From: Clostridia bacterium
Lineage (GTDB): Bacteria; Bacillota; Clostridia; Christensenellales; CAG-314
Length of the DNA: 64,000 bases
NCBI GenBank assembly: GCA_028703495.1
Contig: JAQVMT010000002.1
Coordinates: 149,177 to 213,176 of the forward strand
Direction: 5' to 3'
Shown here: piece after piece, positions 34,419 to 44,138 of the stretch
Layout: every line of letters begins with the position of its first letter
Numbering within the stretch: position 1 is the stretch's first letter
The notes under the pieces: model-generated
Told to the model about the DNA's origin: nothing
The model's input: the letters and a program-made list of their open reading frames with translations, nothing else
The model's database searches: none
Program-made: the position numbers and the translations under genes

Positions 34419-37210
34419 CCTGTATAGCTTGCTCCACATTCGGCAATCGCTTCTGGTGTACCGGTTGCCACGATAGTGCCACCCTCATCGCCGCCCTCGA
34501 CACCTAAATCGATGATATAGTCCGCAACCTTTATGACATCAAGGTTATGTTCGATTACGACCACGGTATTTCCCGAACTTACAAGCCTTTGCAATATCTT
34601 CAAAAGAACGGCAATGTCCGCCGAGTGCAGTCCCGTTGTAGGCTCGTCCAAAAGGTAAAATGTTTTGCCTGTGCTGCGCCTGGACAGCTCGGAAGCGAGC
34701 TTGATCCTTTGGGCTTCTCCGCCGCTTAGCGTAGTCGCACTCTGTCCCAACCTTATATATCCCAAGCCTACATCATATATGGTCTGCATCTTGTTTCTAA
34801 TCGAAGGGACATTTTCAAAGAAGGAAACGGCTTCTTCCACCGTCATATCCAACACGTCGGAGATGCTTTTCCCTTTATATTTAACTTCTAAAGTTTCTCT
34901 GTTGTACCGTTTTCCGTGGCAAACCTCGCACGGGACGAAAACATCGGGCAAAAAGTTCATTTCGATCTTCTTAATTCCGTCTCCCGAACAGTTTTCGCAT
35001 CTTCCGCCCTTTACATTGAAACTGAATCTACCCGCAGTATATCCTCTTTCCTTGGCGTCCGAAGTCATCGCAAACAGTTCTCTTATCTGCGTAAACACTC
35101 CCGTATATGTCGCAGGGTTGCTTCTTGGGGTTCTGCCGATTGGGCTTTGATCTATACTAATAATCTTGTCAAGTTTATCATATCCCTCAATCTGGTCACA
35201 CATAACCTCTTTAAATCGCGCTCTGTTAAGCTTATTCTCTAAAAACGGCTTAACAATTTCATTCAGTAGGCTGCTTTTACCGCTTCCGGAAACGCCTGTA
35301 ACCGCGGTAAAGACGCTCAAAGGTATGTCAACATCAATGTTTTTCAGGTTGTTTTTCTTTGCACCTTTAACGCGTAAGAATCCGTCGAGTGGCGGCGTTC
35401 GTCTGACATCGGGAATTGCAATACGAAGCTTTCCCGATAAATATCGCCCTGTCATTGATTCGTCGCAATTCATTATGTCTTGCGGAGAGCCTTTTGCGAC
35501 AACATTGCCGCCGTGTACTCCTGCGCCCGGTCCTATATCCAAAATGAAGTCGGCATTCATTATAGTTTCCTCGTCGTGCTCCACAACAATAACCGTATTG
35601 CCGTAATCCCTTAATCCTTTGAGCGTTTGAATCAGTTTGGCGTTGTCACGTTGGTGCAAGCCGATACTAGGCTCATCCAATATATACATAACTCCCGTTA
35701 AGCCACTGCCGATTTGAGTGGCGAGTCTTATTCTTTGCGATTCTCCTCCGCTCAATGTCGCGCTTTCTCTCCACAGAGTCAAATAGCCCAATCCAACATT
35801 TAATAAGAATGTTAATCTGGGTTTTATTTCCTTAAGAATCACTGCCGCAATCATTTCCTCCGACGGAGAAAGTACCAAGTTTTCAAAAAAATCGTGAGCT
35901 TCAATAATGTTGAGATTGCATAGCTCGTAAATATTCAGTCCGCCCACCGTTACAGACAACGATTCCTTCTTAAGTTTTTTGCCACCGCAGGTTTCACAAG
36001 GTACGAGCTTCATATAATTCTCGTACTCTCTTTTCATATAGTCGCTGTTCGTTTCTTTGTATCGTCTTTTGAGCATTGGAATAATGCCTTCCCAAGCTCT
36101 TTTGTACTTCATCTCGAAGCGCGGCGATTTATAAGTGGCGGACATCTGCTCTCCGCCGTTTCCGTAAAGTAATAAATTAATATACTTTTGATCGAGATCC
36201 TCTATCGGAACGTCCAAGGGTAAGCTGTACTTTTTATTTAGCATGCGAATTATCGAGTCAGTGTGCGCACTAGCTTCGATATTAAATCCCATAAGCTTAA
36301 TCGCGCCCTGATTAATGCTTTTTGTTTTGTCTCCGATGATGAGATCTTCATCGAATTCCATCTTAAATCCCAATCCGGTACAGTCGGGGCAGGCACCGAA
36401 GGGGCTGTTGAAGCTGAAGCTTCTTGGTTCCATTTCCTCTATATTTACATCGCAATTCGGACAAGCGTATTTTCCGGAGAACAAGCTGTCAATACCATCG
36501 GCATTGACAATAACCAGATCATCAGCAAGCTTCATACTGTTGTCGATAGCTTCGCTAAGCCGCGCCGTACAATCCTCGCTTACCACAAGTCTGTCAATAA
36601 TTACATTAATATTATGCTTTTCGTTTTTGTTTATAGGAATTTCTTCGTCTAAATAATAGGTAATCCCGTCAACTTCTGTGCGGGTATATCCGCTTTTTTG
36701 CAGTTTTTCGAATAGTTTGACATATTCACCCTTCCTGCCCCTTATCAAGGGCGCTTTAATGGTAATACGCGTATTTAACGGATGTTCCATTACTTGGTCC
36801 ACGATTTGGTCGACGGTTTGTTTAGCAATTTCCCTTCCACATATCGGACAGTGCGGTTTTCCGACTCTGGCAAAAAGCAACCTAAGATAATCGTAGATCT
36901 CGGTTACCGTTCCCACAGTGGAACGCGGGTTGGTATTCGTAGTTTTTTGGTCGATACTAATCGACGGACTCAACCCCTCGATGCTTTCTACGTCTGGTTT
37001 ATCCAGTTGTCCCAAAAACTGCCTGGCGTATGCCGACAAGCTCTCTACATAACGTCTTTGTCCCTCTGCGAAAAGTGTGTCAAATGCCAAACTACTCTTT
37101 CCGCTTCCACTGATTCCGGTAAAAACCACTAGCTTATCTCTAGGAATTTCCACACTAATGCTTTTTAAGTTGTTTTCCTTGGCGTTCTTAATTATTATCT
37201 TATCGTTCAT
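34322..37210 (-). CDS. uvrA: Excinuclease ABC subunit A
   Basis: This is a 962-residue damage-recognition ATPase of nucleotide excision repair. It has two ABC cassettes with Walker A GISGSGKSS near 32 and GVSGSGKSS near 640, signatures LSGGESQRIRLA and LSGGEAQRIKLA, and zinc modules CPNC...CPDC and CENC...CEVC. The last 25 residues (after YLKRIFEKE) are unlike other UvrA tails and come from a tandem duplication at the gene end. The ATG has only a poor SD. It follows uvrB by 30 bases, the usual uvrBA operon. Confidence 0.97.
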   Translation of the reverse strand: MNDKIIIKNAKENNLKSISVEIPRDKLVVFTGISGSGKSSLAFDTLFAEGQRRYVESLSAYARQFLGQLDKPDVESIEGLSPSISIDQKTTNTNPRSTVGTVTEIYDYLRLLFARVGKPHCPICGREIAKQTVDQIVDQVMEHPLNTRITIKAPLIRGRKGEYVKLFEKLQKSGYTRTEVDGITYYLDEEIPINKNEKHNINVIIDRLVVSEDCTARLSEAIDNSMKLADDLVIVNADGIDSLFSGKYACPNCDVNIEEMEPRSFSFNSPFGACPDCTGLGFKMEFDEDLIIGDKTKSINQGAIKLMGFNIEASAHTDSIIRMLNKKYSLPLDVPIEDLDQKYINLLLYGNGGEQMSATYKSPRFEMKYKRAWEGIIPMLKRRYKETNSDYMKREYENYMKLVPCETCGGKKLKKESLSVTVGGLNIYELCNLNIIEAHDFFENLVLSPSEEMIAAVILKEIKPRLTFLLNVGLGYLTLWRESATLSGGESQRIRLATQIGSGLTGVMYILDEPSIGLHQRDNAKLIQTLKGLRDYGNTVIVVEHDEETIMNADFILDIGPGAGVHGGNVVAKGSPQDIMNCDESMTGRYLSGKLRIAIPDVRRTPPLDGFLRVKGAKKNNLKNIDVDIPLSVFTAVTGVSGSGKSSLLNEIVKPFLENKLNRARFKEVMCDQIEGYDKLDKIISIDQSPIGRTPRSNPATYTGVFTQIRELFAMTSDAKERGYTAGRFSFNVKGGRCENCSGDGIKKIEMNFLPDVFVPCEVCHGKRYNRETLEVKYKGKSISDVLDMTVEEAVSFFENVPSIRNKMQTIYDVGLGYIRLGQSATTLSGGEAQRIKLASELSRRSTGKTFYLLDEPTTGLHSADIAVLLKILQRLVSSGNTVVVIEHNLDVIKVADYIIDLGVEGGDEGGTIVATGTPEAIAECGASYTGQYLKRIFEKESTIKTGKTEPKLNYQPKENKI

Positions 37211-37240
37211 ATAATTATCGGCTTTATGCCGTTTCCCGTG

Positions 37241-39220
37241 TCATGAATTACCGTGCTTCTTCTTGGAATACGCAGCAAGCTTCCTTTTATGCTCGTTAAT
37301 CCTTTCCCGTAATTCGATTGCTTTTTCAAAATCCAATGAACTTGCCGCCAACTTCATCGAAGCAGTCAATCTGCTGATTTCCTTGGTTATTTCATTGAGG
37401 CTCAACTCTCCCGATTCTTTTTTTGCGATAATCAGAGTATTGGATACCTTGTGCTCGATGGTTTTTGGAATTATTCCATGTTCCTTGTTGTATTCGTCCT
37501 GCACGCTTCTACGACGTTCTGTTTCGCCGATAGCGCGTCGCATACTTCCCGTCATAGTGTCCGCATACATAATTACTCGTCCGTCAACGTTTCTTGCGGC
37601 ACGCCCTATCGTTTGAATCAATGCGGACTCACTTCTCAAAAAGCCTTCCTTGTCCGCATCTAAAATCGCAATCAACTGAACGGACGGCAAGTCCAATCCC
37701 TCACGCAGAAGATTGATTCCCACCAGTACGTCGAAAGCATCGTTCTTTAATGCCGAGATGATCTCGATCCTTTCTAACGTATCGATTTCACTATGCATAT
37801 AGCGTACGCGAATACCTCTGTCGTTAAGGTAAGAAGTCAGCATCTCCGCCATTCTTTTGGTTAATGTGGTAACCAGAATTTTACCCTTTTTTGCGGTTGT
37901 AGCATTGATTTCGCCGATCAAGTCATCGATCTGCCCCTCTGTTTTTCTAACCTCGATTTTTGGATCCAATAAGCCCGTCGGACGGATAAGCTGCTCCACC
38001 ACCTGTCCCGCCTGCTCCAGCTCGTAAGGCGCGGGAGTTGCGGAAACACAAACAATTTGTCCCACTCTTTGGTCGAATTCATCAAAGGTCAAAGGTCTGT
38101 TGTCGTATGCGGCGTGCAACCTAAAGCCATAATCTACCAGATTTTGCTTTCTTGCGCGATCTCCGTTATACATTCCTCTTATCTGCGGAATGGTCATATG
38201 GCTTTCGTCAATGAAGGTGATAAAACCATGTGGAAAATAGTCTAATAGCGTGTACGGCGGATCGCCCTTCTTCCTGCCGTCGAAGTATCTTGAATAATTT
38301 TCGATCCCGGAGCAATACCCAATCTCTTGAATCATTTCGCAATCATAGCTTACCCTCTGCTTTAGCCTTTGCGCCTCAACCAGCTTGCCCATGTCCTCAA
38401 ACGCCTGTGTTTCGTCTACCAAGTCCTGCCTTATAACCTTGAGAGCGGATTGAGCGGTTACTCCCCCCACGACATAGTGCGTTGCGGGGAAAATCATCGC
38501 ATGCAATAACGTGCTTATTCTCCTGCCCGATACTACTTCAATTTCGGAGATTCTCTCGATCGTGTCACCGAAGAACTCCACCCTTATCGCCATATCGTCA
38601 CTTCTTGCGGGAAATACTTCTACCGTGTCGCCCTGAACCCGAAAGCATCCCCTTTGAAAATCCATATCGTTTCTGGCGTATTGAATCTCGATCAGTCGTT
38701 TGATCAGCTCCTTCCTACTCATTTCCATATTCGGTCTTATGGAAATACTCATCTTGTAATACTCGCCCGGTGCCCCCAATCCGAAAATACACGAAACAGA
38801 AGCCACGACAATAACGTCCTGTCTTTCAAACAGTGAAGCCGTAGCCGAATGTCGTAGCTTGTCTATTTCATTATTGATATCAAGTTCCTTTTCGATATAT
38901 AAATCTCTGCTGGGAATGTAAGATTCGGGCATATAATAATCGTAATAGCTTACAAAAAACTCAACCCTGTTTTTCGGAAAAAACTCCCTAAACTCATTGC
39001 ATAGCTGCGCAGCAAGCGTTTTATTGTGTGATATTACCAAAGCAGGTCGGTTCAAACGGCTTATTATGTTAGCCATAGTAAACGTTTTTCCGCTTCCCGT
39101 AACACCATGAAGCACTTGGGTTCGCAGTCCGTTCTCGATTCCTTCAACCAGCTTATCGATTGCTTGCGGTTGATCTCCCATAGGATTAAAATGGCTCTTT
39201 AGTTCGAAGTTTTTACTCAT
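37241..39220 (-). CDS. uvrB: Excinuclease ABC subunit B
   Basis: This is a 659-residue helicase-like subunit that receives DNA damage from UvrA and recruits UvrC. It has Walker [10 protein letters not shown] near 40, the beta-hairpin region [10 protein letters not shown] near 93, DESH motif near 340, [15 protein letters not shown] in motif V and a C-terminal UVR coiled coil ([17 protein letters not shown]). The length is standard. There is no strong SD before the ATG. The gap to coaX upstream is 115 bases. Confidence 0.97.
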   Translation of the reverse strand: MSKNFELKSHFNPMGDQPQAIDKLVEGIENGLRTQVLHGVTGSGKTFTMANIISRLNRPALVISHNKTLAAQLCNEFREFFPKNRVEFFVSYYDYYMPESYIPSRDLYIEKELDINNEIDKLRHSATASLFERQDVIVVASVSCIFGLGAPGEYYKMSISIRPNMEMSRKELIKRLIEIQYARNDMDFQRGCFRVQGDTVEVFPARSDDMAIRVEFFGDTIERISEIEVVSGRRISTLLHAMIFPATHYVVGGVTAQSALKVIRQDLVDETQAFEDMGKLVEAQRLKQRVSYDCEMIQEIGYCSGIENYSRYFDGRKKGDPPYTLLDYFPHGFITFIDESHMTIPQIRGMYNGDRARKQNLVDYGFRLHAAYDNRPLTFDEFDQRVGQIVCVSATPAPYELEQAGQVVEQLIRPTGLLDPKIEVRKTEGQIDDLIGEINATTAKKGKILVTTLTKRMAEMLTSYLNDRGIRVRYMHSEIDTLERIEIISALKNDAFDVLVGINLLREGLDLPSVQLIAILDADKEGFLRSESALIQTIGRAARNVDGRVIMYADTMTGSMRRAIGETERRRSVQDEYNKEHGIIPKTIEHKVSNTLIIAKKESGELSLNEITKEISRLTASMKLAASSLDFEKAIELRERINEHKRKLAAYSKKKHGNS

Positions 39221-39335
39221 TATTTATTAGTTTGCCGATTATCGGCTCGAATATGTTTACACTCTTTTGCAGTCCAAGGGTACATGCCGTTGCCATAGCA
39301 CTTACCGCTGAAAATAAATATAGGAAAAGGCAAGA

Positions 39336-40115
39336 CTACATGGCACCATCCGCGCAATTTAAGTAATACAGATACTTAAGTCCGTCCAAGGATAACCCTC
39401 TGTCCACAACGTCGATGTCGCAATCGTCGAGGAATAACTCGCTAAGTCCGCCTGTCGCGACGACTGTAGCATCCGGAGCGTTGATCTCTTGTCGTATCTT
39501 CTTGATTATGGCGTTAACCTGACCGACAACGCTGAAATACAATCCGTTTTGAATGTTCTTAACCGTAGTTTTGCCGATAGCCGTACTGCAACGCATCAGC
39601 TCGACGCGCGGGAGCTTGGCTGTGGAATTGGCAAGAGCTTCCACCGACGACTTGACGCCCAAGGTAATGCAACCACCGGCAAACTCACCATCGCCGTTAA
39701 TAACATTGTAGGTCGTAGCAGTTCCGAAGTCCACCACGATACACGGTGCGCCGTATTTTTTGACACAAGCTACGCTATTGACGATACGATCCGATCCAAG
39801 TTCTTTGGGATTTTCGTATTTAATATTTAAACCCGTTTTAATTCCTGCGCCTACTGTAAGCGGTCGAATATTGAAGTGATAACTCAACATATGCTCTATA
39901 GTATAATTTAACTGCGGGATTACCGAGGACAAAATACCACCTTTAATCGATTCGGGCGAGACATTTCTGTCAGCCAATAGATTTTTAAGCGTAACTCCGT
40001 ATTCGTCGGCGGTTTTACTGACATCGGTCGCCATTCTCCAGCTGTTTTTCAATATCTCGCCGTCGTAAACGCCGATTTTAATATTCGTATTTCCTATATC
40101 TATTACTATAATCAT
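39336..40115 (-). CDS. coaX: Type III pantothenate kinase
   Basis: This is a 259-residue kinase for the first step of CoA synthesis. The motifs are IDIGNTNIKIGVYDG at the N-terminus, GSDRIVNSVA near 108 and DFGTATTYNVI near 129, followed by GGCITLGVK, all diagnostic of CoaX. Type III enzymes are insensitive to CoA feedback. The gene for an ECF-type substrate-binding membrane protein lies 88 bases upstream in the same direction, suggesting joint uptake and phosphorylation of pantothenate. The SD is AGGA at a long spacing. Confidence 0.95.
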   Translation of the reverse strand: MIIVIDIGNTNIKIGVYDGEILKNSWRMATDVSKTADEYGVTLKNLLADRNVSPESIKGGILSSVIPQLNYTIEHMLSYHFNIRPLTVGAGIKTGLNIKYENPKELGSDRIVNSVACVKKYGAPCIVVDFGTATTYNVINGDGEFAGGCITLGVKSSVEALANSTAKLPRVELMRCSTAIGKTTVKNIQNGLYFSVVGQVNAIIKKIRQEINAPDATVVATGGLSELFLDDCDIDVVDRGLSLDGLKYLYYLNCADGAM

Positions 40116-40203
40116 TTCTTAAATTTCCTAAGTTTATTCCACTTCTGTTGTCAGAAGAATAAGTAGTATTTCTCTTTGATATAATCGTATGCTATCTAAA
40201 CGC

Positions 40204-40827
40204 CTATTCAATCGGTACATCCTTAATCGGAGTCGGTCTGTAATTATACGGTATTCCGCACACATTTATTCTGCGAGCCTTCGCAACACCGAACACCACC
40301 AACGGAGTTAGTATTACCGAAAGCAAAAACTCGGGTAAGGCATTCGTTAAAAGCACAGTACTGACAAGATAAAAGTAACCCTTTGTGTAATTCGTAAACA
40401 GGCATATCGCGCCCAAAACCAAAGCCGTGTTGAGCAAGGCACCCAATCCACAGGAAACTGCACAAATTATTCTGCGCTTTACCTTCGGATTCTTGGAAGG
40501 AATCTTATTAAGCGCATGGTAAATCAAAAATACCAATACGCAAACGATTATTCTCGGCAATATAGATATTAACGGATTCTTAAAGTTCTGACCGAAAAAC
40601 GTCTGATAAATCCAACTAAGCGTAAAGCTGGACAATCCGAATAAGAATCCGACGATAGCCGCCTGCCATACCTTTTGTTGTAGCATTACCAACGATATAC
40701 CGATGATAATGGTTAAATACGCCATATTAATCGGTAGAGCGCTCGATAACGCCTGATCCAACGTTCGCGCAACAATAAGTAACGCAAAGCTCATAGCGTA
40801 ATCCGCTATCCTATTTGATGTGATCAT
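40204..40827 (-). CDS. ECF transporter S component, possibly for pantothenate
   Basis: This is a 207-residue membrane protein with six hydrophobic helices and a short charged C-terminal tail, the size and layout of an energy-coupling-factor S component. GGAG lies 6 bases before ATG 40827, so the TTG four codons earlier is rejected. The coaX gene downstream suggests that pantothenate is the ligand (PanT-like), but the binding residues cannot be judged by eye. The shared ECF A/T module is not in this window. Confidence 0.78.
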   Translation of the reverse strand: MITSNRIADYAMSFALLIVARTLDQALSSALPINMAYLTIIIGISLVMLQQKVWQAAIVGFLFGLSSFTLSWIYQTFFGQNFKNPLISILPRIIVCVLVFLIYHALNKIPSKNPKVKRRIICAVSCGLGALLNTALVLGAICLFTNYTKGYFYLVSTVLLTNALPEFLLSVILTPLVVFGVAKARRINVCGIPYNYRPTPIKDVPIE

Positions 40828-41146
40828 CTCTTTCTCCAATCTGTTTCGGCACCCGCCGTTTTATTTGCCACCAAGATCCACTCACTTAAACGCATATGCC
40901 TTTCATCGTCAGATTATTCTCATAAGTGGCAAATATCATTCCGCACACGTAATAATCTTAACGCCATATGCACTTCACCGGCCAATAAATCTCCATGTCA
41001 AAATTCGGAAGTAGCTCGATAACAGTTGAGTTTTGCTAAACTCACTAAAAACAGTCTTGTTCTTTCGATACAAGCTATTAATTATTTTAGCATATTTACC
41101 CGATAATGTTAAGTGATTTTAACGGTTATTATAAAAAAACCTATGT

Positions 41147-41174
41147 TTGTGAACAAATATTTTGTTTATTACAA
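41147..41174. promoter_or_regulatory. Inverted repeat, possible redox regulator site
   Basis: TGAACAAA (41150-41157) and TTTGTTTA (41161-41168) match at 7 of 8 positions, flanked by TTG and CAA. This resembles Rex or CRP/FNR-family operators in general form but not exactly. It lies about 260 bases upstream of the mapped -10, so its target is unclear. Confidence 0.3.
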
Positions 41175-41431
41175 TAGACCACGCAGAATAAACCAAAAAT
41201 AAGGAATCCTCATTTGCTCTTATCCATGTTTTATTGTAAATCAAACTAGAAAACGAAGCAAATCTAATTCAAATAGACTTTATTTTACTTTATAACGTAG
41301 ATACTTTTAACTAAAGCGCAAATACCAAAATAGTACAACGCCTATAAACTCCCAAGATATAGATTGAACAAAATGCGTCTCAAATTGTTCGAAATAATAT
41401 GTAAATAAAAGAAACAATGTTTGGTAGAATG

Positions 41432-41440
41432 TGATATAAT
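41432..41440 (+). promoter_or_regulatory. Extended -10 promoter of the flavodiiron gene
   Basis: TGATATAAT is a perfect TGN-extended -10. No good -35 is seen. It leaves a leader of about 45 bases with AAGGAGGAAG before the ATG. Confidence 0.65.
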
Positions 41441-41491
41441 CTATGCAAGAAGCTCGTCAATACGCAAGCTTGCGATGACAAGGAGGAAGCT

Positions 41492-43282
41492 ATGAAAATT
41501 ACAAACAGTATTAAATATGTAGGGGTTAACGATAGGCAAATCGACCTTTTCGAAGGACAATACGCTGTTCCCAACGGAATGTCTTACAATTCTTATGTGA
41601 TACTCGATGATAAAATTGCCGTTATGGATACGGTAGACGTAAACTTTACGCATGAATGGTTGGATAATATTGCGGCTGTACTTGATGGAAGAAAGCCCGA
41701 TTACTTGATTGTTCAGCATATGGAGCCGGACCATTCGGCGAATATCGGAAGGTTTATGAAGGTTTACCCAGACACCATTGTTGTGGGTAACGTCAAAACC
41801 TTCAATATGATGAAGAACTTTTTTGAGAAGGAGTTTAAGTGGGAAACTATAACCGTCGAAAACGGGGAGAGTCTCAATCTCGGAATGCACAACCTAACGT
41901 TTGTATTTGCGCCTATGGTTCACTGGCCGGAGGTTATGGTTACGTACGAAAGCACGGAAAAGGTCCTCTTCTCGGCTGACGGCTTCGGCAAATTCGGAGC
42001 ATTGGACGCTGAAGAAGACTGGGTAGACGAGGCACGTCGTTACTACATCGGCATCGTCGGAAAATACGGCGCACAGGTGCAGAATCTGCTAAAAAAAGCA
42101 ACCGAACTTAACATCGATATGATATGCCCCTTGCACGGTCCGATTTTGACCGATAATTTGGGATACTATATTAATCTTTATCAAACCTGGTCTTCTTATT
42201 TGGTTGAAAGCGAGGGCGTGGTAATTGCATATACATCCGTCTATGGTCACACCAAAAGCGCGGTTGAGTTGCTTGGCAAAGAGCTGCACCTAAACGGTTG
42301 TCCAAAGGTTGTCGTTCATGACCTTGCGCGCACCGATATGTCTCTTGCCGTTGCCGATGCTTTCCGTTACGGCAAGCTCGTACTCGCGACGACCACCTAT
42401 AACGCAGACGTCTTTCCGTATATGAAGCAGTTTATCGACCATTTGACAGAACGCAACTTCCAAGGACGTACTGTTGGTATGATCGAAAACGGCTCGTGGG
42501 CGCCTCTTGCCGCAAAGATAATTAAAGACAAGCTATCGGCGTGCAAGAATATCACGTTTACCGAGCCCGTCGTTAAAATTTTGTCCGCCGTAAATCAAGG
42601 AAATATCGACCAAATCAAAGCTTTGGCAAAGGAGCTATGTCGCGATTATGTCGCAAGGAGCGCGGACATCGCTGACAAAAACGATATGACCGCACTTTTC
42701 AAGCTTGGTTACGGCTTGTATGTTATTACTTCCAACGACGGCAAACAGGACAACGGAATGATATGCAACACCGTTTCTCAAGTTGCAGACAATCCTCAAC
42801 GTATAGCAGTTACCATTAACAAAGCAAATTATACCTACCATATAGTAAAACAGAAAGGTATTATGAACGTAAACTGTCTTTCTGTCGAGGCTCCGTTCAA
42901 GGTTTTCGAGGCTTTCGGGTTCAGAAGCGGGCGAAATGTCAATAAATTCGAAAACTGCAACCCTGTTCGCTCTGACAATGGCTTAGTTATCTTACCCAAA
43001 TATATCAACGCAGCGATCTCCCTTAAGGTTGAGCAGTATGTTGATTTGGGCTCACATGGGATGTTTATTTGCAGTATTACCGAATCGAGGGTAATGAGCA
43101 ACAAAGACACAATGACATATACTTATTATCAGAATAACGTTAAGCCCAAGCCCAAAACCGAAGGCAAAAAAGGATTTGTATGTAAAATATGCGGCTATAT
43201 TTACGAGGGCGATGAGCTTCCCGAGGATTTTATTTGCCCGCTATGCAAACACGGAGCAATCGACTTCGAGCCGATTAAGTAG
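41492..43282 (+). CDS. Flavodiiron protein fused to flavin reductase and rubredoxin domains
   Basis: This is a 596-residue oxygen or NO reductase. Residues 1-250 are a beta-lactamase-like diiron domain with all ligands: H76, E78, D80, H144, D163 and H215. Residues 255-395 are a flavodoxin domain (TSVYGHTKSAVELL). Residues 405-550 are a flavin reductase-like domain (GYGLYVITSNDG). Residues 562-596 are a rubredoxin with C564, C567, C582 and C585. In Moorella the last two domains form a separate partner protein, Hrb; here the whole electron chain is in one polypeptide. The SD AAGGAGGAAG is strong. It protects an anaerobe against oxygen or nitric oxide. Confidence 0.95.
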   Translation: MKITNSIKYVGVNDRQIDLFEGQYAVPNGMSYNSYVILDDKIAVMDTVDVNFTHEWLDNIAAVLDGRKPDYLIVQHMEPDHSANIGRFMKVYPDTIVVGNVKTFNMMKNFFEKEFKWETITVENGESLNLGMHNLTFVFAPMVHWPEVMVTYESTEKVLFSADGFGKFGALDAEEDWVDEARRYYIGIVGKYGAQVQNLLKKATELNIDMICPLHGPILTDNLGYYINLYQTWSSYLVESEGVVIAYTSVYGHTKSAVELLGKELHLNGCPKVVVHDLARTDMSLAVADAFRYGKLVLATTTYNADVFPYMKQFIDHLTERNFQGRTVGMIENGSWAPLAAKIIKDKLSACKNITFTEPVVKILSAVNQGNIDQIKALAKELCRDYVARSADIADKNDMTALFKLGYGLYVITSNDGKQDNGMICNTVSQVADNPQRIAVTINKANYTYHIVKQKGIMNVNCLSVEAPFKVFEAFGFRSGRNVNKFENCNPVRSDNGLVILPKYINAAISLKVEQYVDLGSHGMFICSITESRVMSNKDTMTYTYYQNNVKPKPKTEGKKGFVCKICGYIYEGDELPEDFICPLCKHGAIDFEPIK

Positions 43283-43692
43283 GCTTATCAAACAGTGTTT
43301 TTGACCGCCGATCCGATTGGTAAAGCTTATGCCCTTAAAATTGCCTCCGATAGGTTGCAATATTTACTTAGATAATCCCACCGATCGATTGCTCTGTTGC
43401 ATAATTTGACGCACACAAAACGATTGCTAGATTAATTATTTAGTTCGAATCAAATAACCGATTATATAAAAAGGGGGCTGTCAAAAAAATAGACAGCCCC
43501 TAAGCTTCTTTATTTACAGGAATAGTCTCACATAAAGTAAAGTAAACAAACCGATATCGTGCGAAAATCGACGGTCAATAAAGCAGGAAATATTTGATTG
43601 TGTAGCAGCCCCCAAAGGTTGGGCACTTATCGGAGCTGCATATAATACTTATGCGCTACATGTAAAAATCGCGATATTATGCGATACTTGCT
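43283..43692. other. Intergenic region between the flavodiiron and HIT genes
   Basis: The genes are convergent. It contains a terminator (43474-43500) and, nearer the HIT gene, a hairpin in which GCAGCCCC (43605-43612) pairs with GGAGCTGC (43632-43639), of unknown role. No gene is seen. Confidence 0.55.
43474..43500. terminator. Terminator between convergent flavodiiron and HIT genes
   Basis: Nine-base stem GGGGCTGTC/GACAGCCCC with an A-rich loop. Five T follow on the minus strand and a weaker T-rich tail on the plus strand; probably bidirectional. Confidence 0.7.
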
Positions 43693-44037
43693 TCAACACT
43701 TAAAGTCCAAGGGCTGTCCCGCAAGGATATGAATATGAAGGTGGAGAACGGTTTGGCCCGCATCCTCACCTTGGTTGATAACCAACCTATATCCGTTTTC
43801 TAGATGAAGCAGCTCGCTAAGCTCGGGAATGCGTCTAATCGATCTCATAAGCATTTCGGCTTCTTCATCGTTCATCTGCCCGATTGTAGGGTAATGCTGT
43901 TTGGGTATTAGCAAATAATGATATTTGGCAATCGGATGCAAATCCTCGATAATAATACAATCATCGTCTTGGTATATAGTCTTAGATGGTATTTCTCCCC
44001 TGATAATCTTGCAAAATATGCAGGTAGCGTCAGTCAT
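43693..44037 (-). CDS. HIT family nucleotide hydrolase/transferase
   Basis: This is a 114-residue histidine-triad protein with HLHIHILAG at the C-terminus and CIFCKIIRGEIP at the N-terminus, as in HinT-type adenosine phosphoramidases; the two Cys may bind zinc. ATG 44037 has GGAGG 9 bases before it, and the earlier in-frame start has none. It follows mtaB by 101 bases, a common Clostridia arrangement. Confidence 0.95.
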   Translation of the reverse strand: MTDATCIFCKIIRGEIPSKTIYQDDDCIIIEDLHPIAKYHYLLIPKQHYPTIGQMNDEEAEMLMRSIRRIPELSELLHLENGYRLVINQGEDAGQTVLHLHIHILAGQPLDFKC

Positions 44038-44138
44038 TAGATAGTCCTCCAAAAGTCCGAGCGCGCAATCTTTCCCGCTTCGACCTACGTAAACGAGAAT
44101 TTTTAAACTCATAATCGGCATCGCCCTTCATTATCATT

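Larger units (their letters stand above)
40828..41491. other. Divergent intergenic region upstream of the flavodiiron gene
   Basis: About 660 bases with no gene. It holds an inverted repeat at 41147-41174 and an extended -10 promoter at 41432-41440. The promoter for the ECF/coaX genes should also be here. Confidence 0.6.

Noticed and set aside
43605-43639. Hairpin GCAGCCCC/GGAGCTGC downstream of the HIT gene
   Set aside because: No U-run and no match to a known RNA; left only as part of the intergenic note.
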